Assembly: GCA_009739215.1 (NCBI GenBank)
Contig: VSJF01000017.1
Location: 1-64,000, forward strand
Source: Floccularia luteovirens
Taxonomy: Eukaryota; Basidiomycota; Agaricomycetes; Agaricales; Squamanitaceae
DNA length: 64,000 bases
Direction of reading: 5' to 3'
The notes beneath the pieces are model-generated. The model was not told the origin of the DNA. It worked only from the letters and a program-made list of their open reading frames with translations, and made no database searches. Position 1 is the stretch's first letter. The number at the start of each line of letters is the position of its first letter. Both the position numbers and the translations under genes were made by a program. Of this stretch, positions 1-10,818 are shown piece after piece.

Positions 1-3000
1 CACTAGGAGATAGTGATCATCAGGAGAGAATGATGCAGAATAACGAAAATAGCCTCTGAAGGAACCAAGCGAATCCCAAGTTTTCGTATTAAAGAAGTGG
101 ATTTTGTCAATTGTAGACGAGGCAAGGGTTTCTCCATTTTGGGACACAGCAATGCCGGAGATGTAAGTCTTGCCATTCTCCTTGACCGTGGATTCCAGTG
201 TGACTTTTGGAGTGCATTCGCCAGATTCTAAGTCCCATAAGTGGATTGCATCATCGAACCCACAGAAAGCAACTTGTGAGTCACCATGTAGAAATACAGC
301 AGCTCTCAAAGTGAATCGTACAGGAAGCTCCTTCAAAATCTTGCCATTCTCGCATCCTATACCCCATAATCGAAGCTTTCTTCCGGCTATCCAGTCTATT
401 GCACGGTCCGAATCCTTTGATATCGCTAACACTGTTCGTACCCCAGGAATAGACATACTCCCCTTCAACTCCTCGCCAATTGCAATGTCCCACACCTGTA
501 CTCCTCCTGGATCAGTGCTAGTAACAAGGTGCGTTCGGTCTCGACTCCACGTTACAGCATACACTTTGCATTCGGCACTGTGTGCACGCTGGATATGTAC
601 CTGTGCACCAGATATAGCATTCCACACACGAATTGTCCCATCTTCCGAACCAGAAACAAGCGACTCCCCATCAGGGGCCCATGCAACACACCGGACACTT
701 TTGGTATGCCCCTTTAAGGTCCTCTTCGATGTTCCGATACTAGCATCCCATATACACACTTCCCCATTTGATGACCCGGATGCAATCAACCTCCCGTTGA
801 TGAGAGCACTGCGCGACAATGTCTCGCCTCTATCGGGATCGTGTAGAGACAAGGACCCCCATGCTGAATCTCGAGGCATTGCTGACTTGATAGAATCCTT
901 CTTGCAGGTCGGCATGCTGGCGGAATCGTTTGTAGCGGGTGGTCAGCACACATGATGGTGCCAGCGGGAATGCAGATATATACAAGTGTTCTGGGCAATC
1001 GTTGATAGGTGCGTAACACTGTAGAACCAGCGCGTGCATGTCGTCGATTAATTGGATAATTCATTCCTATCCTCGCCCTGTATATGAACCTTGCAAATAT
1101 TTCAGTTTTCATTTTATTCACATCAGTCAATCATATGCGCACCTCGCACCAAGAAAGCACTGCTAGCAAAGCAGGCACAGCAACCTCAAGCCGGTTCATG
1201 TAACTGAGCACCTCCACCCATACCAGCAACTTCGTTCGTGTGAACTCAATGACTGCATCCAAAATATCTTCACCTGGATTATTGCAGTGCGACAAAATGC
1301 GTGGCCCAGTGAACACACGAGTACCGCAAACTTGATTTGATACATTTCTTGACAGTATCGTGTAGGCCAGGAATGCTCGATTTCATTATCGTCGGATCAT
1401 TGAGGTCACAAATGTTCCGTTTGAGTGGATGCCTCACAGTCATCACCTCCAAGCAGGTCGATTGCCAGGCGATGATGATGCACAGATGGATCAATGTAGA
1501 ACTTGAAATCGGTACAGCGTTTTCTATCGACGAGGAATTGCTGGAAACTCGCATGAAGCATTCGGATCTCGATGTCGTCATCTTCTGGCCACAGGATGAC
1601 AGAACCAAGGCGACCTAGTATATACCGAATGAAATCTATCGGGATATCAACCAAATATTTCAAGCAAGAAGTCGACACAGGATCCCGAAGCAGGCAAGAC
1701 TGCCTAGCACGAGTTGAATGTACTCCATCATGTCTGGATTATCAAAGTCGTCATCGTTCGAGCGCATTTTGCAATACAGCGATATATAATCGATCAAGGT
1801 TTTTCAGACTGAATGCTGCATCTGATACATTGTTTGACAAGAGATAATCAAGGATTTTGACTGCGAGAACTGGTTTGTTACTCAGGAATTTGACAACAGT
1901 GTCGGCATAAATGAATAATCCAGCGGCGAGATTGGTAAGGTCTTTGATAACATCGGGACGGACACTGTGTATCGTTCCCCAGCAGCTGAGATCTGTCAAT
2001 TTTGCATCGAAGAAAAGTTTGATGTCTCCATCGACGATTTGTCTCGGCACTTCATGTAATCTATATTGTTTCGACACCTGGCGGAGCTTTTCAGTGTTTA
2101 GTGCAGCTTCGATCTTCATTTCTGGTCTGGTGGTCACGAACACTCGGACAGGAAAGGGGATGTCGGGGAGCCGTTCCATGAAGAGGGAGAGAAGTCGGAT
2201 AACCTCATCCTGGGCTGCTTTAGTGCACTCATCGAGTGCATCGAAAACAAGTGTGATTGGGTGGTGTGATGCCTCGACATTCTTCAATGGGTTGATTAGT
2301 AAATTGTCGAGGTCCATTTGAAGTTGTTCCCCTTGTTTGCCTTCCTGAATGTACTCTCGAGCAGCTTTCGCAATGTGAGGATATAAGCTCTTTTGGTTGT
2401 GGCCCAACTGATAAGCGATCGTTGGCAACACATATGTCGCTGTGTTGAAACTACTAGCGTCATGGACAAAGAAAAATGAGGCACCGAGGGTCCCGGCCTT
2501 CTTCAATCTATCGGCTACCTCGTATGCGATGGTAGATTTACCAGTGCCAGCTCCGCCGCCTAGGACATATATGAAAGAGCCGTCACCGTCCGTGTGTGAT
2601 CGGAGAGACCACTCAAAGATTTCCTCAAGTAGTGCAGTACGTGTGCCCTCTAGTGTTCCTGATTTTGTTGGGTTTGAATTAGAAGAGTAGCCAGCATTGA
2701 CATGCGGGAGATCTTTCAGGGCCCTTTCATCGACTACAGACCATGTGATGAGTAGGCAGTCTTGATGATTAAAGATGGAGGAACTTACGTTCTCTTATGC
2801 GCTCTTGTTCTGCACGTTCCCGTTCTGCGCGCTCTTGCTGTTGCATACATTTAATTTTCTATGGATCCAAATCAGAATGATTGTCTAGCAGCGCAGTACA
2901 AGATTATACCTCCATATCAGTTCTAATTCCATTTATCAACATTTCGACGGTTATTCCACCTTGCATCTATGTGACATGTCAGGACAGAGCAGTCAGTTAG

Positions 3001-3587
3001 AATTAAATCCTTACGTGAAATTTTCTTGTCGCATCGTCAATGCCCGTCCTGATCCTTGATAAAGTATCCGAATTTTTTTTGCTCAACACAAATCTAAATA
3101 ATCCTTTTTCAAGGTTTTTCGCTTCATTCGCCAGATCATCCAGATCTCTGCGATGTGAAACACATAAGCAAAGCATATGGTTACTATCGTAACAACTCAC
3201 TTCTTGAGGGTAGCAACCCTCTTCTTTAATTCGGGTGAATTCACCAGACGAGTCCGCGTTTTATCATCGGTTCCCACAACCCACACCGCATTTTCTGCCG
3301 TCTCCTCGATTATCGATACGAGTGCCTGTATATGCTTTGCTAGGTCCTCATGTACTCCTTTATTTACTTCGGCAACCTGAATAACTAGTTCATTTGATTT
3401 ATTCATGCAAAAATATGCATTATTATGGACGCACCAGAATCAGACCGATGAGCACGGATAAGGTTGAGGCTGCAATAGCTAACCCAGGAATAGGAGCAAG
3501 GCTGAGTGAATCATGTGCAGCATCGAGAGTCTGCTTGGCCACAGTAAGGATGTCTGCGATACACTGATCTTTCTTTGATAGAGGCAT
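1..3587 (-). pseudogene. NACHT-WD40 NLR pseudogene A (runs off left edge)
   Basis: Decayed copy of the STAND/NLR family found six more times in the window. Exons 1-5 read well: 3435-3587 (starts MPLSKKDQ), 3201-3376, 3015-3147, 2910-2966 and 2789-2858. Exon 6 starts at 2733 and has an intact Walker A (GGAGTGKST), Walker B-like FDALDE and TTRPE. The frame then breaks: near 1755 (in-frame TGA after NALER), near 1690, near 1450 (after HHHRLAI) and near 1300 (after HWATH). In exon 7 it breaks after DRNE (about 1055), around 860-920, and at 810-825 just before the first WD repeat. From about 820 to 1 the WD40 part is again one open frame (LIASGSSNGEVCIWDASIG and following). The gene plan matches intact gene B, so the breaks are real lesions in a once normal gene rather than introns. 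The rest of the WD domain lies outside the window. Confidence 0.88.
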
Positions 3588-4888
3588 TGTTGAGACTATT
3601 TCTGAATGTAGGAACGTTACTTCTGTTCTACTGGCCACAACAGACAGGTTAGACAAGAGGTACCATATCGATGAATAGATGTTTCGACAATTGTATGAGC
3701 GACTGGTATGAGAGCAGTCAAACGTGTAGATGAGGCTTTTTGCGCCAGTTATCCTGGATATTGTACAGCATCTCCTAAAATTTCACATGTCGAGTTTTGA
3801 CAGTTGGAAGGGGGGAATGCTGTCCAAGAGTTCATCAGTAGGAATGTGGAACCCTTGATGTCCGCTAGTCCGGGTGTTCATTATGTTCCTTCCCCTCCGT
3901 CATCTCGGACAGTAGGGAATCTGGTGTACAACAGAGAGGCAGCCGTCGATTATTGGGTACGTCAGTGCTTCAGCCAAAATCACCAATCCTCGATTCTCCG
4001 TTGATTCGAGGCCGTGTTTTCACAAGTTGTTTATAGAACTCTCACACGCGAATGGAGGTCACTTGGGTAAGAAAAGATACATCCTTGCCTGTACGAATCA
4101 TCAATCATACAATGCAGTAGAGAAACAGATACATCACGAGAAGACCCAGCTTTAAAACCTGCGAAGTTCAAATATAAGCTGTGTGTGACGGTTACGCGCT
4201 GCATCGCCTTGTCTCGCTCTTGCGTTTGTTTGTAACTACAATAAATACTCGTGTACTCACCGTTTGTATTTTCCTTGTTGGATCAGCGCGCATTTTCACT
4301 GTTATTTCGTTCGCCTCGCTAACTCTCATCCGTGTCCATCACACTGCGTTTTATGCATATCTCTTCACTTATTTCCAATGTATGTTGTTTTTGTCTCTAG
4401 AAAGTTAAACATATCTTCAAAGGGCATGAATACCGTAGGTTATCATAAGGCTGAGTCTTAGCTTTGATCAATTGATCGATCATCCACTTGGGGCCCGTAC
4501 CTGTTCCAGCCGGAAACAGGTACTTGTGAAGTCCTGCGTGAACTACTGTTCTTTCCATTAATTAGCAAAATTTGAAGTAAGTTCAATTCATCTAGTGGAT
4601 ACTTGTTACTTATCTATTTCTCTTTTATCCAATAATACCACAGCCAACAGTCAACAAATCGAAACCCCCAACTGTACTACAATTCTCAATGCAACCAATT
4701 GTCAAACAAGACATGTGACAGTGATCTTGATGGGAAATGCTGTGAGGACTACTACTCCCACATCCCGACCTTTCTCATACCATACCATAGTTAAAGTATT
4801 GCTTATCGATACAGTACGTTTTGTCCAGTTGTTTGTTGTGGACCTTAGCGATACAAAACAACGCTCTCACATTCAAACAGTCTCAATA
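3588..4888. promoter_or_regulatory. Divergent intergenic promoter region of NLR pair A/B
   Basis: This 1.3 kb gap separates the start codons of two head-to-head NLR genes and holds no convincing gene. The roughly 130 bp next to each ATG are homologous to each other in inverted orientation, and both match the flanks of the 50.03-50.86 kb palindrome. Shared blocks are TGAGACTAT just upstream of the ATG, a GGCCACAAC-type block about 50 bp further out, and an ATCGAT-centred block about 90 bp out (for example 3663-3670 and 4804-4812). The middle of the gap shows no clear similarity to other parts of the window. Its promoter role is inferred from position and from conservation among paralogues. Confidence 0.6.
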
Positions 4889-7800
4889 ATGTCTCCATCA
4901 AAAAGCGATCAACATATCATTGACATTCTTACTATGACGAAGCAGACTCTTGATATTGCACAAGGCGCACTCACCCTGGCTCCTGTTCCAGGGTTATCGA
5001 ATGCTGCTTCTGCATTGTCCAACCTCATCGATATAATTCTGGTTTGTCTGTAATAATATAAAATTTTACCTACATGCACAATTAAATGATTTGTTTGATT
5101 GTAGGTAGCCAAAGGCAATGAGGGGACACGACAAGATCTAGCCAAACATATACAGGCACTCGCATCAATCATCGAAGAGACGGCAAGAAAGGCCGAATCT
5201 GTTTTGGGAACCGATGACGAAACGTTAATAAGGACTCATCTGGTGAATTCACCCGAGCTAAAGGAGAGAGTTTTGACTCTCCAGAAGTGAGTTTTCGACA
5301 TGGGTGATACACTTGCTTTGCTCATAACTTGATAATTGCAGTGATTTGAAGAATTTGATAAATGAGACAAAAAATCTTGAGACTGGACTATTCGGAGTTC
5401 TGTTAAGCAAGAAAAATGCGGATACGTTACTGAGGATCAAGACCGACATTGACAATGCTACAAGAAAATTCCTTGTATGCTAGTGCATTGATTCCTACTG
5501 AAAGCTCTGTCTTGACATATGATACAGATTCAAGGTGGAATAACCGTCGAGATGTTGATCAATGGCGTCGCAAATGATATTGAGGTGTGAACATTGTTCC
5601 CTGCTGTTGCACAATCATACTGATGTGAGTTTTTAGCAAATAAAACGTGTACAACAGCAAGAGGGTAAGTTTCTCATCATATTATCAAAACTAACTACCA
5701 ATCATCTACCTTGCAGTTGACAAAAGGGCACTCCAAAATCTCCCACACGTCAACGCTGGTTACTCTTCTTCCTCGAACCCAACAAAATCGGGAACACTTC
5801 AGGGCACCAGAACTGCATTGCTCGAAGAAATCACCGAATGGTCTCTCCGCTCACACACGGACGATCATGGCCCTTTCATTTATGTCCTAAGTGGCGGGGC
5901 TGGCACCGGTAAATCTACCATTGCGTTTGAGATCGCCCACAGATTAGAAGAGGCCGGGGCACTTGGTGCTTCTTTTTTCTTTGTCCATGACGCTGGCGAT
6001 TTTAACACAACAACACACGTGTTGACGACGATTGCATACCAACTGGCACACAATCAGACTAGTCTATATTCTCACATTGCAAAAGCTGCTCGAGAGTACA
6101 GCCGGAAAGGAAAACAGGGGGAACAGCTCCAAATGGACCTCAATAATCTCATAATCAAGCCATTGAAAAATGTCGAGGCATCACACCGGCCAGTCATACT
6201 TGTTTTGGATGCACTCGACGAGTGCACAAAACCAGCACAGGAAGAGGTCACCCGACTGCTTTTTCTCTTAATGGAACGGCTCCCCGAAATCCCATTTCCT
6301 GTCCGAGTGTTCGTGACCACCAGACCAGAAATGAAGATCGAAGCTGCACTAAACACTGAAACGCTTCGCCAAGTGTCGAAGCCATACAGTTTACATGAAA
6401 TACCGAGAGGAATCGTTGACGGAGACATCAAGCTTTTCTTGCATGCAAAACTCAAGGTTCTCAACTGCTGGGAGATAATATCCAGTATCATCCCCAGTGT
6501 CGTCGAAGACCTTACGAGTGTCGCTGCGGGTCTATTCATTTATGCTTACACTGTCTTCAAGTTTCTGGATGACTATCCGAATCACGCAGTTGATGTCCTC
6601 AAAGCCATATTGTCTGGTAATCCATCAGATGTAGCATATAGCCTGGAGAATCTTGACCAGCTCTATGTTGCTGTGTTACGGAATGCACTCGATCATTGTT
6701 TCAAAATTCCAGGTATGCAGAAGTATAGTCGAGTTATACTTGGCAGTCTCGCCTTGCTTCAAGATCAGGTATCAACATCTAGCCTAAGCGATCTAATTAG
6801 GGTCGAGAAGAGATTTATCCGGGACATTGTAGAACGGCTTGGTTCGGTGATCCTGAAGCCAAAAAATGATGACGTCGAAATTCGAATGCTGCATGCGAGC
6901 TTCCCACAATTCCTGGTTGATGACAAGCGTTGTACTGACACCAAATTTTACATTAATCCTTCTGAACACCACCAACGCCTGGGATTGACATGTCTGGAGA
7001 TGATGACTAGAAAATATGGACTGAAAAGGAATATTTGTGACCTTGATGACCCGGCGATGATGAAGTCAAACATCCCTGGTTTGTACGATACTGTCATGAA
7101 ATGTATCCAACCAAGTTTACGTTACTCGTGTATTCACTGGGCAACACATGTGTCGCGCTGTGATAATCCAGGTCAGGATCTCTTGGATGCAGTGATGCAG
7201 TTCGTACGAACGAAGCTACTGGTGTGGGTGGAGGTGCTCAGCTATATGAACCAGCTTGAAATCGCTGTTCCAGCTTTGCTTGTGGCACTTTCATGGTGTG
7301 AGGTGCGTATTTGATTCGTTCACCTAATAAAGAAGAAACCGAAATATTGTTACAAGGTTCACATTCAGGAGGACAGGAATGGTATCCTTCAGTTAATCGA
7401 TGATACACATAGGCTAGTTCTACGATGTTATACACCTATCAAGGAATGTCCCGAACACCTGTATATCTCTGCATTCACACTAGCACCATCATGTGTGCTC
7501 ACCTCCCACTACAACAGTTCTGACAACACACCAACTCGTAACCATACTGTAGAATCAATGATGCCTAGAGATTCAGCATGGGGTGATTGTCTCCACACTA
7601 TCCTGATAGATGCGAGAGGCTGTCAGGCAATGTTTTCCCCCGATGGGAGGTTAATCGCGTCTGGGTCATCAAATGGGGAGGTGTGCATATGGAATGCCAG
7701 TATCGGAACATCAAAGAGGACCTTAAAAGGACATACTGAAGATGTTCGATGTGTTGCCTGGGCTCCTGATGGGGAGTCGATTGCTTCTGGCTCGGCCGAT

Positions 7801-9192
7801 GGGACACTTCGTATCTGGAATGCGACGTCTGGAGCGCAGGTACATATCCAGGTGGAGGGCATGGTGAATACCATAGCATGGAGTCCAGACGGAATGCAAC
7901 TTGTCACTGCAGGTCCTGATCCGAGGGTACAGGTGTGGGACATTGTCATTGGTAAAGAGCTGAAGAGGAGAACGGGAGTTCCTAAAATAGAGATAGTGAC
8001 TGCGATATCAAAGGATCTGGGACGTGCAATAGACTCGGAACTTCAAGTATGGGATATTGGATACGACAAGGGCAAGATTCTGAAAATGCTACCTAAAAAA
8101 TATCTTGTGCTCGCAGCTGTCTTCATACACGGCGATACGCAGGTTGCTTTCTGTGGGTTGTTCGATCATACGATTCATGTGTGGGACATGGAATCTGGTG
8201 AATGCACTTCGAAAGTCGAACTGGAATCCGACATCTACGGTATCGCGGTGTCCCACGATGGAAACATTCTCGCCTCATCTACTATCGATAGGATACATTT
8301 CTTTTGTACGAAATCCTGGGATTCACTCGGATCTTTTCAAGGCTACTTTGATCGCACTGCGTCATTCTCTCCTGACGACCGTCGCCTTCTGACGTCTTAC
8401 TACACAATCCAAGTCTGGGACTTGTCTTCCGTGCTTGTGCCAATACCACGAATTACTTCACCCATTCCATCTTCCTTATCATCAACACACGACACACGCA
8501 TACATTTCGTAGCTATTTCTTTAAATGGCTCACGAGTAGCGGCTGTGACACACGAAGCAATTAGTATTTGGTCTCTCAAATCTGCGTCACTGTTATGCAC
8601 TATTCGGGGATATAACTATGGTAATATTGCCTTCTCCCCTGATGCGCAGAAAATTGCGGTAGCTGGCTATGAGACTCACATATGGGATATGACAACATTT
8701 GTGCACACTTTAAACAGCCCCAATGATAGAATCACATGGTCCTCCGATGGACATTGGATCGCGGGTGGGACGTATGATGCTAATTCAGATGTGTCCGAAA
8801 GCTTGGGTGTTTTCGATGCTGTGACGGGGGAACTTGAAAAATATCTGGAGATCGTCGGGGGTTCTTCAGATTTAGAATTCTCGCATGACAACACGATGTT
8901 ATATGTAAAATGTATGACGGGTGAGAAGACAATATTCCGATGGAAGGAAGGGAAGAAAGTCGAGCTCGAGCAGCATAGATGGGAAACAGAAATAGGCCGG
9001 AGGATGCGTTTACACAAGGATGGATGGATTGTACGTGAAGAGGATGGAAAGAGATTGTGTTGGGTAGAGCAAGGATACCCGCTTAGCATTGCACGGTGGG
9101 GTAATTATTATGCTGTGGGTAAGAATTCAGGCAAGCTAGATATTTTACACATCGAGGAAAGTTCTGTAGATGGCATGACCGAGGATCCATAG
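4889..9192 (+). CDS. NACHT-WD40 NLR protein B (1324 aa, intact)
   Basis: Probable intracellular STAND receptor/ATPase of the fungal NLR type. Seven exons: 4889-5041, 5105-5286, 5342-5474, 5528-5584, 5637-5664, 5717-7302, 7357-9192. All junctions are GT..AG and the phases give one open frame of 1324 codons. Exons 1-4 encode a helical N-terminal domain starting MSPSKSDQ, with a hydrophobic helix around LAPVPGLSNAASALSNLI. Exon 5 adds the short QIKRVQQQE linker. Exon 6 is the NACHT: Walker A SGGAGTGKST, Walker B LVLDALDE, TTRPE sensor region, then a helical segment ending in SWCE. Exon 7 is a WD40 propeller with clear repeats (IASGSSNGEVCIWNAS, IASGSADGTLRIWNAT) grading into degenerate ones, and a conserved tail GWIVREEDGKRLCWV. 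The start is chosen by alignment with the paralogues. The gene faces away from pseudogene A. The ligand is unknown; a non-self recognition or cell-death role is inferred from the family. Confidence 0.92.
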
Positions 9193-10818
9193 TGTACGTA
9201 GCCCTACTAGACAATGCATCCCAAGTACACCCTGCAGTAAAAAATAGGATACCACTCTGTTAGGTGCTTGTTCGGTGTAGTAAATTCGATATCTGTGGCT
9301 TGAAGTAATTATGACATAATTTTTTGAACGTACTTCGATATGCGTGTAAACCAACTTCGCCGTGCTACAATCAAGAGAAAAGAGACCAGTGGGACTATCA
9401 GGATTTGCCTCGGTACCATATCTCTTGAAGCATACATGCCTACGTCATAATATACACAATTGTCAAGAACCGTAACGTTGCAGTATACACGTCTGTTGAT
9501 TGTGACTGGTACTGGTACTTGAGTATTTTATGAGTAGATTCAAGCGAGAATACGACTTCATATCCGATATCCATGACCCAAACATGAACCTGGCTGGGAG
9601 ATCCACATTTTCACTACATGTTTTCAGTATGTTGACCCTCTGAGTATAGAGGGGGGAGCAGACTTGATATAGATGTGTGTTCAAATTAAACGAAGGAGAT
9701 TGTCTTGTGGAGGATATAGGGTCCGTTTTGAGATGTATCGTATATTATGTCGTGGGTAAGACAAGGATTTGTTTCGAACCGTATTCATCCTGTCGACGCG
9801 TAATAGTGCTTAATCATGTCCAAGTTTGTCCAACACGGACAAGACAATGAGGTTCATCCTCATATTCCGTTCATTCTCGCGTATCGCCTAAGGTATGTCT
9901 TCATTCTCCCTCCGTTTTTCTGTATACTTAATAAGGAGCGGAGATGTCCCAAAGAGAATATAGCAAGGTTTTTCACAGGTGAATTTTTTTTCTTGGATCC
10001 ATGGGGGGCTGAGCCCCATGGAGATCATTACATGCGTGTGGGTATAAGCACTATTAATTGAAAATTCTGTGCGTGAAGTGTACTTTTGCCGGTAAATGAC
10101 TGGATGCGGTCACATGTATGCAAGGTGGTTTGTTGGGTAACTGATCGGGAGTGTCGGCTGAAAGACCAGCCAGTTATTGCGTTGCAACAGGGACACGTAT
10201 TATGGATATAAGAAGGCGTCAAGCAACGTAACGGACGCATGAATGACCCAGTCCTAGTGATTACCGTCCGAGATGAGGCAACGAATTTCCGTGTCACGAA
10301 TCTGGTGACGAATATTGACAGCAGCTTAAGTACCGCGGCCATTCCTTGAAACGAGTCCAGATAAGAGAAAACAGCAAGCCAGCCAACCGGTTCACAGCAT
10401 AAAACATAGCACTAGAATATTAGTTCAAATTTGAAAAAAAAACCATGCATATCAAGTATATAGTACAGATGTTGCAGATCACATTCCACATGGTAAAACT
10501 CACTTGCGGCTACTCAATACCGCGCTTGAGAATACTTTTTTTCATCGTCTCCTACGTACGGTAAATCCGCTATATACACCGCCGGAAATGGGCCACCGAT
10601 GTCATCAGGATTATTTTCTTCTGATTCCAACGTTATTGCTTGCAGACCACACTTGGACAAGGTACGCTTATTCCATGTACGCAAGAGATATGCAATATTC
10701 TTTTGTAACCTTGTTTCAGTTTCATCTTGCGTTTGTAGCTTTCTTTCATTTATATTTTCATGAACCGCTTTCACGTCCTAATTAAAGAGTGTGTTTGATG
10801 ACGATGATACTATCGAAA
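9193..10818. other. Gene-free spacer after NLR B
   Basis: No supported gene. Two points stand out. A small perfect hairpin lies at 9999-10021 (8-bp stem CCATGGGG/CCCCATGG). A block at about 10265-10325 resembles DNA about 420 bp downstream of NLR gene F (55615-55680), which suggests that B and F share 3' flanks by descent. The other short open frames lack coding character. Confidence 0.5.

Noticed and set aside
170..955. 261-codon open frame on the plus strand
   Set aside because: It is the antisense shadow of the WD40 part of pseudogene A; the minus strand gives recognisable WD repeats.
9999..10021. 8-bp hairpin as a bacterial-type terminator or attachment site
   Set aside because: Eukaryotic context; no repeat copy or mobile gene beside it.
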